DNA from: Ceratopteris richardii
Taxonomy: Eukaryota; Streptophyta; Polypodiopsida; Polypodiales; Pteridaceae
DNA: 64,000 nucleotides
Direction: 5' to 3'
Assembly: GCA_020310875.1 (NCBI GenBank)
Contig: CM035407.1
Coordinates: forward strand, 202,855,789-202,919,788
Shown here: positions 36,407 through 47,512 of the stretch, piece by piece
Layout: each line of letters opens with the position of its first letter
Position numbering within the stretch: position 1 is the stretch's first letter
Notes under the pieces: generated by a model
Database searches by the model: none
What the model was told of the DNA's origin: nothing
Seen by the model: only the letters and a program-made list of their open reading frames with translations
Translations under genes and position numbers: made by a program

Positions 36407-36675
36407 ATTCAGGTGTTGGTGTTGCCATTGCGACCACCTCCTTGTGGAAGCAATGGGGCAAACCCACATTAAGACCAACTAGAATGAAGCTTCAAATGGA
36501 AGACGGCCATTTTGAAAGACCTCTAGGATTGCTAGAAGGGATAACTCTAACCACTTGTGGTGTAGAGTTTGAACACACATTTGCTATATGTGACTTTGAG
36601 AAAAATAATGTCTATGAGATGATCCTAGGAAGACCCTTCCTACGACAACTACAAATAGTACAACAAAACTTGTGA
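36394..36675 (+). pseudogene. gypsy retropepsin, C-terminal truncated
   Basis: After a frameshift near 36400 the sequence reads IIDSGVGVAIATTSLW with the catalytic Asp at 36406-36408. It ends with MILGRPFLRQ (36619-36648), the conserved ILG.PFL block of gypsy proteases. The frame stops at 36675, where the sequence changes character and the antisense ORF begins. It sits in the normal place, between gag and where RT should be. It differs from the protease-like domain at 2894. Confidence 0.75.
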
Positions 36676-37198
36676 GAGGCTCTTCTTCTTTCTGGGTGAA
36701 CACTCCTATATCTTCTAGATCAGGTTGCTCTGAGTTAAAGCAACTATCCATCACAATGGACTCTATATCATCGTCATTCTCTTCTTCTTCTATGACATCA
36801 CTAGGGTCACATTCTTCCAGCAAGGGCTGACACATGAACACTGAAATATCATAACCCTCTTCATCACAATGAGGTGTCCATTGTTCTTCATTCACTGCAA
36901 TGTCCATGGTAGCTAAGATTTATGCCCAACCATGAGGCTCAAATTCCTCATCTGGAAAGATCATCGGTGTGTAGGCTAGTTCTTTAATTGGTCTATCTCC
37001 TGGAGAAGTACCTTCTTCTCTTGCCTTTAAGCGTTTTTCCTCTTCCTCAACGACCTTGCACATCCACAAATGAGTATCTTCATGCAACCAAGATGGATCA
37101 GGTGAACTTCTAGAATGCACAGAGATTGAATCTTCTTTCGCTTTGTGGATAGAATTCCACGGTAGGGGTGGTACATCTCTGAAGGTGTAATCCTTCAA
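36584..37198 (-). pseudogene. antisense ORF in the gypsy element
   Basis: On the minus strand one frame runs from 37198 to about 36665 with a single stop between 36919 and 36908. It reads KDYTFRDVPPLPWNSIHKA, an acidic/basic middle, FPDEEFEPHGW, then NEEQWTPHCDEEGYDIS and a strongly acidic stretch (VIEEEENDDDIE). The plus strand is closed here. Codon-like composition and a length of about 200 codons make chance unlikely. Antisense ORFs between pol and the 3' LTR are known in some Tat-type elements (for example maize Grande). Alternatively it is an inverted piece of the family's own protease-RT linker or of a host gene. No motif identifies its function. Confidence 0.5.
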
Positions 37199-37297
37199 AT
37201 TGACCTTGGCGGTGACCCCTAAGTGCTGTAAGTATAAGGAGTTGGTTCCCGTTTGATAGAAGTGTGTATCGGTTAGCAGAATGATATTATTGCTGCC

Positions 37298-37620
37298 TTA
37301 TCTAGTAGATGTTAAGCATCTAGCATGAACATGGCATCCCCAACTATTGTTTCCCCTTACCATGCTAAGAGGGAAGAGCTTGAAGTTCCACAACTTGAGC
37401 AATGCTTCACTACTGTATGTACAAGAGCATCCAAGGAGATATCTACAAGAGGTAGTTCGGGTACACTGCAAATCCTTGTATGTATACTGGGTGCGAAGAC
37501 TCATGCTCATGGTGAGCTAAAGAGAATATGTGAAACTAAGCTTGGTGTAGTTACTCAATGTTGTTTGTCAAGAAATATAAAGAATTCTATTCTCAGTATT
37601 TGGCAAATGTTGCTTTGAAA
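37298..37620 (+). pseudogene. AGO: ARGONAUTE fragment (start of PIWI domain) inside gypsy element
   Basis: About 107 codons resemble plant ARGONAUTE of the AGO1/5/10 branch. From 37325: MNMASPTIVSPYHAKREELE (where AGO1 has [20 protein letters not shown]), then a hydrophobic strand LQILVCILG. Next comes GELKRICETKLGVVTQCCLS at 37512-37571, nearly the AGO1 signature ([20 protein letters not shown]). After a 1-base frame change near 37578 it reads QYLANVALK, ending at 37620. Upstream, SSRC-stop-ASS (37301-37324) continues the similarity with an in-frame stop. The catalytic Asp-Glu-Asp-His residues lie further on and are absent. The fragment is in sense with the element. It is a decayed transduced piece, not a working slicer. 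Confidence 0.8.
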
Positions 37621-38251
37621 AGAGGAAACAGACCAGGCACTCAAAAGAATTTTCATCAGTGGCCCCTCAACATGGACATTCATCGACAATGTTCCATCAC
37701 AAATGCCGGGTGTACAACACGTAGAGATACACATCAATCGAACCTTCACCATGGTAAGTATCTTTACTTTGGCAGCACCATAACCATGATAGATTAGGAA
37801 ACCTCTTCGTTGGCATACCCTTGAGCACTTAGCTCAAGACCCCCAATTTTTGCTCTTCCAATGCATTTTCCAAGTAAGCATGCATAGGGCTACATTACAA
37901 GGCCGTGCACAAGGCACATATTTTACTCAACCCATGCACAAACACACTTACCCATCATTCATTATGGGTTACGAGTACGGGGCATGAGCTACATAGGAGT
38001 ATCATCTTTGGAAGATTTGGAGGACATCAATGGAGGCCCACAATGACACAATCATGTTGGAATCCAAGGAAGGAGTGCATACCAAGGGACAACAACTTCC
38101 AAAGGCTTTTAGTGACAAATGAAGAACCGGAAAACCAACCCTGTCACATTTGGAAGGTAGATGGCTCTTGTTCCTACCGAACAGACACTACCTCTCAAAG
38201 CACTACATGGAACAACCATTACAACAAGGGTCTGTCAGGGATGACTGACTT
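37621..38251 (+). other. unrecognised internal sequence between AGO fragment and polypurine tract
   Basis: A plus frame from 37623 reads about 43 protein-like codons (ALKRIFISGPSTWTFIDNV, then EIHINRTFTM). It is directly followed by GTAAGTATC at 37754, a consensus splice donor. This could be another captured exon or part of the element's lost ORF. The rest, including a 121-codon open frame 37905-38270 that runs into the LTR, shows no motif. Confidence 0.35.
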
Positions 38252-38264
38252 GAGAGGGGGGGAG
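38252..38264 (+). promoter_or_regulatory. polypurine tract of nested gypsy element
   Basis: GAGAGGGGGGGAG lies immediately before the 3' LTR start TGTTGAAGC. It is the expected plus-strand primer for reverse transcription. Confidence 0.9.
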
Positions 38265-38871
38265 TGTTGAAGCTGAAGGTCAAGGACAAAGCATAGGAGC
38301 ACATCAAAGAGGTGGACACACAAGAAGAAGGAGCAAGTAGGGAGCTCCAAGAAGATTATGTCAAAATTTCAGAAGAAATCCCTATAAAAATAGTGATTCT
38401 CATCACTAAAAACCATTATAAATACCATTTTCTATTTTTGTAACTCCATTTTGTTCAAGCTGAGGAGTCCTCGAGCTTGAGGATTATTAGAAGTATCATC
38501 CTACCAATTTTCATAAATTTTAGACTTCATTTGAGCCCTCAAATAAGCCATGGAACCTAATTTTTAACTAGGCCGGACACTAGGTCTGAACAAGGCCAAA
38601 ACTAGTCCAAAAGCTATAAAAAGAGCTAGAGAGCTCATTTTTGGGGTTAGCTTGTTAGAGAATAGAGCTTTTGTAAGAGAATTCATTTGCAATCGAAGCT
38701 TTCCATTGTTCCTCTCTTTGATCTTACCTTGTGCGCATCTGTGTATGTGTGTGCATGTTCGTGTGCTTTCACTCACGCACTTGTGCCTTCACTTGCTCGT
38801 GGTCTTCATACCGATCCTCACATCTCCGTGTATTGACAAGTAAAGGAGGTGGTGCTTACGCTTGAGCTACA
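38265..38871 (+). repeat. 3' LTR of nested gypsy element
   Basis: 607 bases, aligned without gaps to the 5' LTR. Followed by the CCGGA target duplication and the resumed copia integrase. Confidence 0.95.
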
Positions 38872-38876
38872 CCGGA

Positions 38877-40435
38877 TCTATCTCATCTCAAGATTTTTGG
38901 TTGTGTATGTTATGTGCATGTGCCTTATGAATTGAGGCATAAATTTGGAGTGAAGGTTGAATAGTGCATTTTTATTGGATATTCAAGTGAGAAAAAGTGT
39001 TTTAGATGCTATGATCCTAATACCAAAGAGTTGAAGGTGTCTAGAGATGTTATCTTTGATGAATTGATGCCATGGTATGGTGTGAAAAATGCATTGTAGG
39101 TTGAAGACATACATTATGTCAAGAGAAGACATGTAGAAGACCACGAAAGTGTGGAGATTTCTAGTTCTTTAAATTCAAAGGCAACATGAGAGAGCAGCCA
39201 CACATGTCCATGGAAAGGGATATTGAGAAACAAGCCTACTTCAAGTGAAGAAAGCTCTACAAGAATCAAAGACAAGGAAAAAGAACATAATCGAGACAAT
39301 CCATTGCTAGATATAGATAGCAGCAGTGAAGGAGAGTTTGAAAAGATAGAAACTCCAAGTGTAAATACATTAAAAGCAAGAAGAAAAAGGTTCATTCTAG
39401 CCCCTCGAGAGAGAAGAATCTCAACAAGAGATAGATATCCATTTCAACAATTAACTTGAGACTTTCATTGCCAAAGTAGTTGCATATGAAGAGCCTAATT
39501 GTTTTGAGGATGCAAGAAAGCCTGAATAATGGAATGAAGCCATACACAAAGAAGTAAAATCACTCAAGGATAACCACACTTGGTCATTGGTGCCTAAGAC
39601 CAAGGACATGAAGGTGATAGGCAACAAATGGGTATACAAGGTGAAGAGGAATTTTGATGGTAGCATATCTAGGTTTAAATCGAGGCTAGTTGCCAAGTGT
39701 TTTGCACAGACCTTTGGTAGTGAATTTGAGGAGACTTTCAGCTGTATAGCAAGGATGATTACAGAAAGAACTCTTGTTGCAATTCCAGTATCAAAGAGTT
39801 GGAAGATCCACCAACTAGAAGTGAAGAATGCATTCTTGAACAATGACTAGAGGAAAATGTTTTCATGGATCAGCCCAAAGGCTTTGAATATTAGAGGTAT
39901 ACTCATCATATGTGCAAGTTAAAGAAGGCTCTTTATGGCCTCAATCAAGCCCCAAGAGCATGGAACCAAAGGCTAGTGGAATACTTATCCAAATGTGGAT
40001 ACAAAAAAAGTGATGTCGACTCATCATTGTACATGAATAAGGAAGCGAATCTTGTTGTCTACATTTGCATTTATGTTGATGATCTCATTCTTATAGGGAA
40101 TGATGAAGCAATCATCAGAGAGATCAAGAAGCTCGGCAAAGAATTCAAGATCTTAGATCTTGGAGAATTGAAGTACTTCTTAGGCATAGAAGTGATCTAC
40201 AAGAAGAAAGGCACATATATCATGCAAAGGAAGTCCATTCTTGATGTACTAGCAAAGTATGACATCTGTAATTGAAAGCCAATCGCAAATCCATTATGTG
40301 AATGTAAAGCTCGGTGCACATGAGGGAGAAGATATTGAAGATGTTATTTTGTATGGATCCATTGTAGAATCTTTGAACTATGCAACTCTTACTAAGTCGG
40401 ACATCAAACATGTACTAGGAGTACTCTCATAGTTT
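38877..40435 (+). pseudogene. copia integrase end and reverse transcriptase, right half of split element
   Basis: Resumes directly after the target duplication: SHLKIFGCVCYVHVPYELRH, then IFIGYSSEKKCFRCYDP (a stop before it at 38957-38965). A Ser/Glu-rich linker (39180-39460) follows. RT begins near 39587 with KVIGNKWVYKVKRNFDGSIS and LEVKNAFLNND with a stop, and continues from 39910 with LKKALYGLNQAPRAWNQRL. It has an intact YVDDLILIG near 40072-40098 and LGELKYFLGIEV. It decays after 40275 and ends near 40435; RNase H is missing. The sequence then passes into an LTR-like repeat. Confidence 0.85.
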
Positions 40436-40439
40436 ATGC

Positions 40440-40745
40440 AAACTACTCTCTTCTTAAGTTAGTTTAGATTGTAAAGAAGTTTCAACATGCAGCCCTCTTA
40501 TTCAATTAATCATTTTGTTAGCTTATGCTTCTCTGTAGTTAGCCATTACTCACCACCTCTATTTGTAGTGACCTAGTTTTTAGCACTGCTTTGTCTCGGT
40601 TATAACACCTTCTTTTGGTATCAATTTGAATTCATTTTAATTGTTTCTGATTTCTCATAGAGTCTATTAAGTGTGATATAAATTTCACAATTGTTCTCCA
40701 AGTGAGCTTGGAGGGAGGTTGCAAATAGTGAAGGTGTGTCTCTAC
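40440..40745 (+). repeat. LTR-like dispersed repeat, inverted partner of 7102-7440
   Basis: Aligns in reverse complement with 7130-7425. It directly follows the truncated copia RT in the same orientation, so it may be that element's own 3' LTR after loss of RNase H. A TATA-like GATATAAATT lies near 40674-40684. Confidence 0.6.
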
Positions 40746-42225
40746 ACATAGGCAAACAACAATACCAATAGCTAATCTAACTTGCAAAGGCTATTTCTCC
40801 ATGTTGGAGTATCCAAATCAAGTGTTTAATTATTTTTTTGCATCTAGAGCTTGATTTAGAGTAAAAAAAGTGACTCCGGCTCATTGTGGAAAAATGACCT
40901 ATGAGGGCCTACAGCCTTCCAAAGCTGCATAGTGGTGTTGACTCATCCCCCAACATGCATGTGCATGTTATGTGTATGTATGTTTGTGCATTTGTGTGAT
41001 ATATACGTGTGTGTATGCATTCATGTATACATGTATGTATGTATGCATGTGTGTGTACGTGTGTATGCATGCATGTGGATGGCTTACCTCTCTCTCTCTT
41101 TGTATGTGTGTGTATGGGCTCCCAAGATGCTCCACTTGGACTCACTCCGGGCATGAATCGATTTTTTTCAAATACCTAGGAGTGTCCTTTATGCGAAGCT
41201 TTTGCACTGTGCCTAGTTTATCAGCATCATTATCATGTGATGTTGTTTGTGATGCTTCAATTTAATGTCGCATAAATGACAATCTATGTCTCTTATGCAA
41301 TGACCTATCTTTTTTTTTGTAATGGGCATTGTTTACGTGGCACACAATTGAGGGATCATTGCATAAGCCACGTTTCTCTCTATTTTCTTAATAGGGCATC
41401 TCTATGCTCCCCATTATCTTGTAGTGAAATAAGAGTACTTGGATAGATTTGTTGGTGAATTGAAATCCCACGGAGGTTCCAAATAGTGTGATGCCTCCTC
41501 TTGAGACCCTAATTTGGAAACTCCTCTATTTTGGAGCATTGCGCACTCAATTTGATGCTATAAACCTATAGAACGAGGGACAATGAATAGAAAAGTTGAA
41601 AATATTTAAAAGAAATCTTGGAAAAAAACATGATTTCCCAACATACATGATTTCCCAACATACATGATTTTCTTAGAAATCATGATGGCTCAGAACAATC
41701 ACGATGTCTAAGAAAAATTATGTTGGCCCTGATAGTAATGTGGGAACATTTGCAATGGCCGATGGCCCTTCCAATGTCCTAATGGCGATTCCCAAAAAAT
41801 GAGTGCCAATTTCTCTAGACAATCACAATTGCTCAATCCTCATTGTTGATGTCGGATGGTGATTTCCTTGAGCCCTCATGATGTCTCGAAGACGATTGCC
41901 GATGACTATAATTGTCGTGATGCTTTGATGTTTACGGGCAATTGCAATGCCCCACAGCAATCATGAAGGCTGGGGGAAATTGGGATGGCTCCTACTCAAC
42001 ACGATTCCCTGCACAACTTGAAGATGATGGCTCTATGTCTTTGTGATTTTTTGCCCGTTGTTTGTGTTTGATGAGTTCTTTTCTACTTTTTGGGGGTATA
42101 AATTAAGAATATGAAAAATGTTTCACAAAAAAAACCATGTTTTCTCTTTATTCTTGCTCTAGGGTCTTGCACCCTTTTTGGCCTCTTTGTGATTAATGTT
42201 GGGGTCTATTCCCTCGTTGGTGGTC
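40746..42225. other. spacer with TG/TATG-rich stretch and ATCATGATTT repeats
   Basis: 40957-41080 is TG/GTATG-rich, giving Cys/Val/Met pseudo-frames on plus and His/Thr on minus. 41620-41690 holds three ACATGATTTCCCAAC units. 41640-42010 repeats ATCATGAT/CACGATG words in the style of the gypsy leader at 31960-32640, so it may be an old leader of that type. No gene is seen. Confidence 0.45.
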
Positions 42226-42471
42226 AGCAATTTGGGCCCAATTTCATTGGATAAGGTTGATGGTCCCTCTCTTGGTCTTTTTGGGTTTTAATCACTGATC
42301 GCCTCCCTACCATACAAGAGGATCTCAAAAAAGTTTGTCTCAGAGGGAAGATGTTTGTTTTGAAACCACCTTTGGACTTCCTCCCAAAATGGTTTCGAAA
42401 AGAGTGGTTCCCTAGTGGCTTGGTGGTTTGTAAGTGTTAGTTCTTGTCAGCCAAACACGTGATTTTGGTTT

Positions 42472-42921
42472 TTGAGAATGAGGAAATGGCCTTCCAAACC
42501 CTACAGGCTGGCTCTTGGCAAGATTGGTGCTCGACATTATGTCTTTTCAAGTGGTTCCCTGACTTTGTCCCAAAATAACTCCAAACTGCCTTGTTTCCCA
42601 CTATGGATGGAACTCCCCAACCTTCCCTTCTTCCTTTACGACTTTATTAGGGAGATTGTTACTTCAATTGGTTGCCGATTGGCAACCAAGGATGATGTTG
42701 GGGGTGTCATTTATGAAGGTGAAGCACACTCCTTCAATGCTAGATGGCACCCACAGACTCGTGTTGAAGCAGACCTTAACCAAGTTCTACCCACCAAGAT
42801 AAACATCAACATTGGAGAAGGACTTCTACTCGAACAAGAGGTAGTTTTCAAAAATTTACCAAATGTTTGCTTTCATTGCGGGGCGCAAGGCCACAGGATC
42901 AAAGATTGCCCTCTCACGTAG
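42472..42921 (+). pseudogene. LINE ORF1 (DUF4283-like plus CCHC)
   Basis: The clearest open part encodes FPLWMELPNLPFFLYDFIRE, the conserved middle of plant LINE ORF1. It ends with a zinc knuckle CFHCGAQGHRIKDC (about 42871-42912). Upstream in other frames (42300-42470) the sequence still reads like the preceding DUF4283 part (FVLKPPLDFLPKWFRKEWFP), so a frameshift lies near 42430-42480. The product would bind LINE RNA and accompany it to DNA. Confidence 0.7.
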
Positions 42922-43538
42922 AATTCATTTCAGTTAGAAGAGAATAAGGAAGATGCCCAGGGAAACTTGCATGCTTCGAGTGACAAAAGCGCTTTGATCC
43001 CTACGGTTAAATCCCAAGACCGAGTACCAAAAGAGGTCAAAGGAACTCAATTTGAGGATCTTAATTCATAGGCCTTCATGGAAGTAAGGGACAGAAGGAG
43101 AAGAAGTCCCAAAGGGGGTGATGCACTGAAGCCCAATCACTCGGCCCTTGTAATCAACAATATTCTCTATAATTTAGATAAGGAGCTCAATATGACGAAC
43201 TACCCAAGTGAATGGAAACAATAGTTGAACAAAAAGGAAACCACAAACTCCTCCCATAAGCAAGCAAGGTAATCAAGAAAAAGTCACACCCAACAAAGAA
43301 GATGGGATATCCTCTAGCAAAGAAGAAAACCTCGATAGTGAAAGTTCTATCATCGAATCCATGCTTCCTGCCCACCATGAGGTGGTGTCTCAAAAAGGAA
43401 AGCTCCCAATAACAGAGCCCCCTCAATGAATGTCTCGTTTGCCAAGATCCTTCAACCTCTAGAAGAAGAGAAGAAGATAAAAACAAGAAAAAGAGGGCTC
43501 AATCCCTAACCAATAAAGATACCTCCAATCATAAATGA

Positions 43539-46500
43539 TTGTTTTCTCATGCAACATTTGAGAGTTGCGTGACCCCTCAAGAGCAACAGTGTTTGGTCAA
43601 TGTCTTCGAGATAAAAATGTCAACCCAAACTTTAGTTGTCTTCAAGAGATCAAAGTTGATGGTGTTGAGGTGGAAAAGAGGTTAAAGAGCATCTCTGCAC
43701 ATCTCATGTGTGGATGACCACATCAATGCAGGAGTGGTGGTGTGGCGGTTGGCTCCTCTCCCAAATGGCACTCTTTCTTTATGGATACTATTATTGTCGA
43801 AACCATCCGTGGATTGCTGCATCTTTTCAGGGCCCTCATCTGATCACCATGGCTTCACTTTATGCTCTCAATCTTGACTCCGATAGATAGGATACTTGGC
43901 ACTCTTTAGACTCTCTGCCATTGGAGGTCATCCTCTATGGGGACTTTAATATGTTATAATTCTTATCAGATAGATCAGACCAAAGGGGATGATCGATTGA
44001 CAAAATTGGGAAAGATACCTGGGGCCAGGTTAAGCTTCACCATGATTTGGTGGAAGTCAAAGATATTCATGGTTTCTCTTAGGTGAACCTCTAGTTGGGC
44101 AAATACTTGCGGAAGTCTAGACTAGATAGAAGCTATATCTTGTAGTATATAATCGACAAGCAAGGTCCCCCATCCTTTTTGCAATTCATGGACCTAGTTT
44201 TATCTGACCACTACCTGATGATTCTCACCTTTAAACCTCAGCTAAGGTGCAGAAAGGCCCCATGATTTCACGTTGATCCCTCAATCCTCTCCCTTCCTTC
44301 TCTACAGCAAGTGATCTACTCTACATGGAGCAAGTCCTTTAGATGTTTTCCCTCTCCGGCCAAGTGCTAGGAATTTGTGGTGAAGCAGTCCCAACTTCTT
44401 ATTTTCAAGGCCCATAAAGAAATCCTTAACATTCAGCGGATGAGAAGGGAAAACCTTTATTGTAGGATCTAGTGTTTGGAGATGGAAATGGCAATCCTAG
44501 CCTCCAATTGGGACTCTACAAAATTAGAAGCAAACTAAGATACGAAGAGGAAATTCAAAGAAGTAATAGGCATATTTATTTTAAAGATTGGTGGCCGGGG
44601 AAAGCGGACAAACCGACGAAAGAGATGTGTAAGCTACTAAAGAAGAAGCAAATCAAGGAAGAGGTCCCCTTCATGGTAGATAACGAAGGGAGGGAATGCA
44701 CTTCTGTGGAAGAGAATATAGAGATATAACCAACACTCAATTGATGGGGGTGTCCATGCTGCTCACTTCCCAGAGACGGGATTGCATGCCTACCATCTCT
44801 AGAATTAGATAAAAAGAATTCCAAAAAACATCATGCATCTTCTTGATTCCCTGATCACCACCATTGAGATTTTAGAAGTCATAGATACTCTCCCTTGTGG
44901 TAAAAACCCGGATCTGGATGGTCTCACCAACGAGTTCTTCAAGACTTTCAGGAATGACTTAGTTAAACCCTTACTTATGGTTTGGCAGGAGGCGTTATGC
45001 TTTGGCACACTCCCTAATGTTCTCAATGAAGGGGCGATCAAGCTAATTCACAAAAAAAGACAAAGAAAACAAGATTGAAAACTGGCAGCCTATCACTATG
45101 CTGCAAACTAGCTATAAGATCTTAGCTAAGGTTCTTGCTAATCACATTACATGCCATCTACGTTCATGGATCAATGAGGACCAAAAGGGATTCATAAGGG
45201 GAAGATGCATCTTGGAGGCAATTAATGTGTGGGAAGGTCTGGAGTTTGCTAAGGAGTCTCCCAAGATGTCCTCTTCATCAAAATTGATTTCGACAAAGCA
45301 TATGACCGCCTGGAGTGGGATTTCATTCTACAATCCCTAAAAGATTTATTTTGTGGATGTAAATTCATCAACATGATCTCTATGCTTATGGGGAGCCCTT
45401 GGCTTGAATCAATATCAATGGTCGAATCTCTCAAGAAATAAAGTTAAATTGCTCTATTAGATAGGGATGTCCTCTTCCTCCTCTTCTTTTTGCCATAGCT
45501 ACTAATGGCCTCAGCTGCTTGGTTAACCATCATGCCCGTTTAGGATAGATACAAGGCCTTCGGCTCCCTACTAGTTAGAATCAGATGCTAATGAGACTCT
45601 TCATTGATGACACAAATCGTTTTATGCATAATGACCCTAACAGTATCAACACATTTTGGCATTGTCTAAATGTCTTCTGTGTTGCATTTGGATCTAAAAT
45701 AAATTACTCCAAAACTACTTTCAAGGTTATTTTGGGGCCCATACTGCAATTCTTGACTAACTAGGGATGTGAAGAAATAAACAGTGGACATATTTTTTGG
45801 CTCCTCGATATCCCAATGGGTTTTGAAGTATCTACTAGCCAGCATTGGAATTGGGTTCTGGACAAATTGGATACTTAATTTGTCTATTGGAAGGGCATGC
45901 AACTCAACCTGACAGGGTGTGTTATGGTGTTCAACACCTTCCTCATCTCATCTATTATCTATTTTCTGGCATGTCGGAGACCAAAAGAAAAAGAATTAGT
46001 GAAGCTTGAAAGTACTTGTAGAAATTTCCTCTAGACTAGTGATCGCAATAGTAAGGTCATGCCAAAGATCAAGTTGGCCTTGTGTGCTAACCAAAAAGAG
46101 TCTGGTGGTTTAGGCATTCTGAATGTGACAAGTTTGGCAGATAAATTGGCTTCCAAATGGCTTCTCAAAGCTTAGTGCACTATAGAAGCTTCTTCGGCAA
46201 AACTAGTTCTTAGAAATAAATCCTCTCTTACACTTCAAGGGGTCCCTAGGTGGAAGGGTCTTGATCTGCTCACCTTTTTGTTTTCACAACATCTAGTGAT
46301 GCCTAAAGGCTCTGACATTGTTTGTTTGATTTGGAAGAGTTGGAGCAAGATGAAACCATACATCAAGGTTAATGAAGCCTAGAAATGGGTGGTTAGGATT
46401 AGGCAAAATGATTCTATCTAGTTTTCTATTAAGGGAACCAAGATGTTGATTTGGAGAACATCCAAAGAGCAAAGAAGTTATGGAAAAAAGGTTTTAGAAA

Positions 46501-47330
46501 GTGCAAACGTCTCTGAAACCGTGATATATGTCATTGGATAGGCTTTGAGGACATAGACTATGCTAGGAGAATTGACTTTGATGATTGATGCCTTCTCAAG
46601 CAGATAAACAACTCTTGGGACAAGTCAAAAACTTGTCTCCTTCTTGGAAATGACTCCCCCTAGATTGAAGGGTTAAGATGGACCAATGATAACAAATTAG
46701 ACAAAATTATGAGGTTACATAAGCACCTTGACTTGCATATTTCCCTCAACAAGGGATGGTATCAGAACTTGTCTAGCATCAGATGGCAAGCCGTGTGCAG
46801 ATAGCTATGGCACCCTCTCATTGAGAACAAAAAATATGTTCTTATGTGGTAAATCCTCCATCATGGAATCTACACCAATGCCAAAGCTAAAAGAAATCTA
46901 TGGGGCCCCTCGCTGGTGTAAGGATTGCATCCACCATGGAGAGGACCTTGGTCATCTCTTCTTCTCATGCCCTAGAAGTAGTGTGATTTGATAGTCTCTC
47001 ACTAGAATTTTGAATTTAAGAAGATAAATCAGCTGGAAACAAGCTCTACATGGAGAAACAATTGGCTGCTCTTCAACTTTGTGGAATGTCATCAGAGGGG
47101 AAGCGCTATGGAAGATATGGAAAGAAAGATGTGTGATAAACTTTGATGGTCATCAGAAAGAGTGGTCAATTTAAAAATCTCTATACATGTTAGGTAGAAG
47201 AATATGTAATTGTAAAAAGTCTCCCCCTTTCAGTCACCATAGGATGTTTGTCTTGGAAAACAACAAGATTAAAATCAAGTGGGGCGCTCACAGAGGCGAT
47301 GAAAAAAATCATTAAACTTCTCGATAACTC
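43539..47330 (+). pseudogene. LINE ORF2: endonuclease, reverse transcriptase, zf-RVT (fragmented)
   Basis: The endonuclease start is visible near 43539 (MIVFSCNI, then SCLQEIKVDG near 43630). The RT region has TLPCGKNPDLDGLTNEFFKT (44886-44945), NWQPITMLQTSYKILAKVLA (45079-45138) and EDQKGFIRGR (45177-45206), the standard finger motifs of plant LINE RT. The catalytic block reads LFIDDT near 45598-45615, where YADDT is usual. The C-terminal zf-RVT block appears at 46896-46985 (YGAPRWCKDC, LGHLFFSCPRS). Stops are scattered throughout. Target-primed reverse transcription is the known role of the family; this copy cannot encode it. Confidence 0.75.
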
Positions 47331-47512
47331 TCTTTAGAACCTTTATCTCCCGTCAAATCCTAGTTATCCTACCAATTTTGGTCAATCATAGCATTTGAGC
47401 CATGGGATATAGGGGATCCCAAGGGCACTAAACCTATTCATTGTATATTTGCTCTTTTATTAATTCAAGCATGGGAAAGTAGGCTACTACTGAACTTTCT
47501 TTTATAACAAAA

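Larger units (their letters stand above)
31072..38871 (+). mobile_element. complete nested Ty3/gypsy element, gag-protease only, with captured gene piece
   Basis: Both LTRs are exactly 607 bases (31072-31678 and 38265-38871). I count about 29 substitutions and no indels between them, near 5%. They start TGTTGAAGC and end GAGCTACA. CCGGA flanks the element at 31067-31071 and 38872-38876. The primer site at 31687-31704 fits tRNA-Asp, as in Athila/Tat-type plant elements, and a polypurine tract lies at 38252-38264. Inside: a repetitive leader, gag with zinc knuckles, protease remnant, an antisense ORF, an ARGONAUTE fragment, and unrecognised sequence. Reverse transcriptase, RNase H and integrase are absent, so it would have moved only with enzymes from a relative. 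Confidence 0.95.
42226..47512 (+). mobile_element. LINE (non-LTR retrotransposon), decayed, near full length
   Basis: ORF1 with a CCHC knuckle is followed by ORF2 remnants in order: endonuclease, reverse transcriptase, zf-RVT. Then comes a 3' tail (GGGATATAGGGGATCCCAAGG near 47405, AAGTAGGCTACTACTGAAC near 47473) and an A-rich end at about 47500-47520. The tail matches that of the LINE fragment at 13085-13205 and of the SINEs. Many stops and frame changes; no intact ORF2. The 5' end is uncertain. Confidence 0.8.

Noticed and set aside
37905-38270. 121-codon open frame before the 3' LTR of the nested gypsy element as a functional env
   Set aside because: No signal peptide, membrane segment or family motif; it runs into the polypurine tract and LTR. 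Left as unrecognised.
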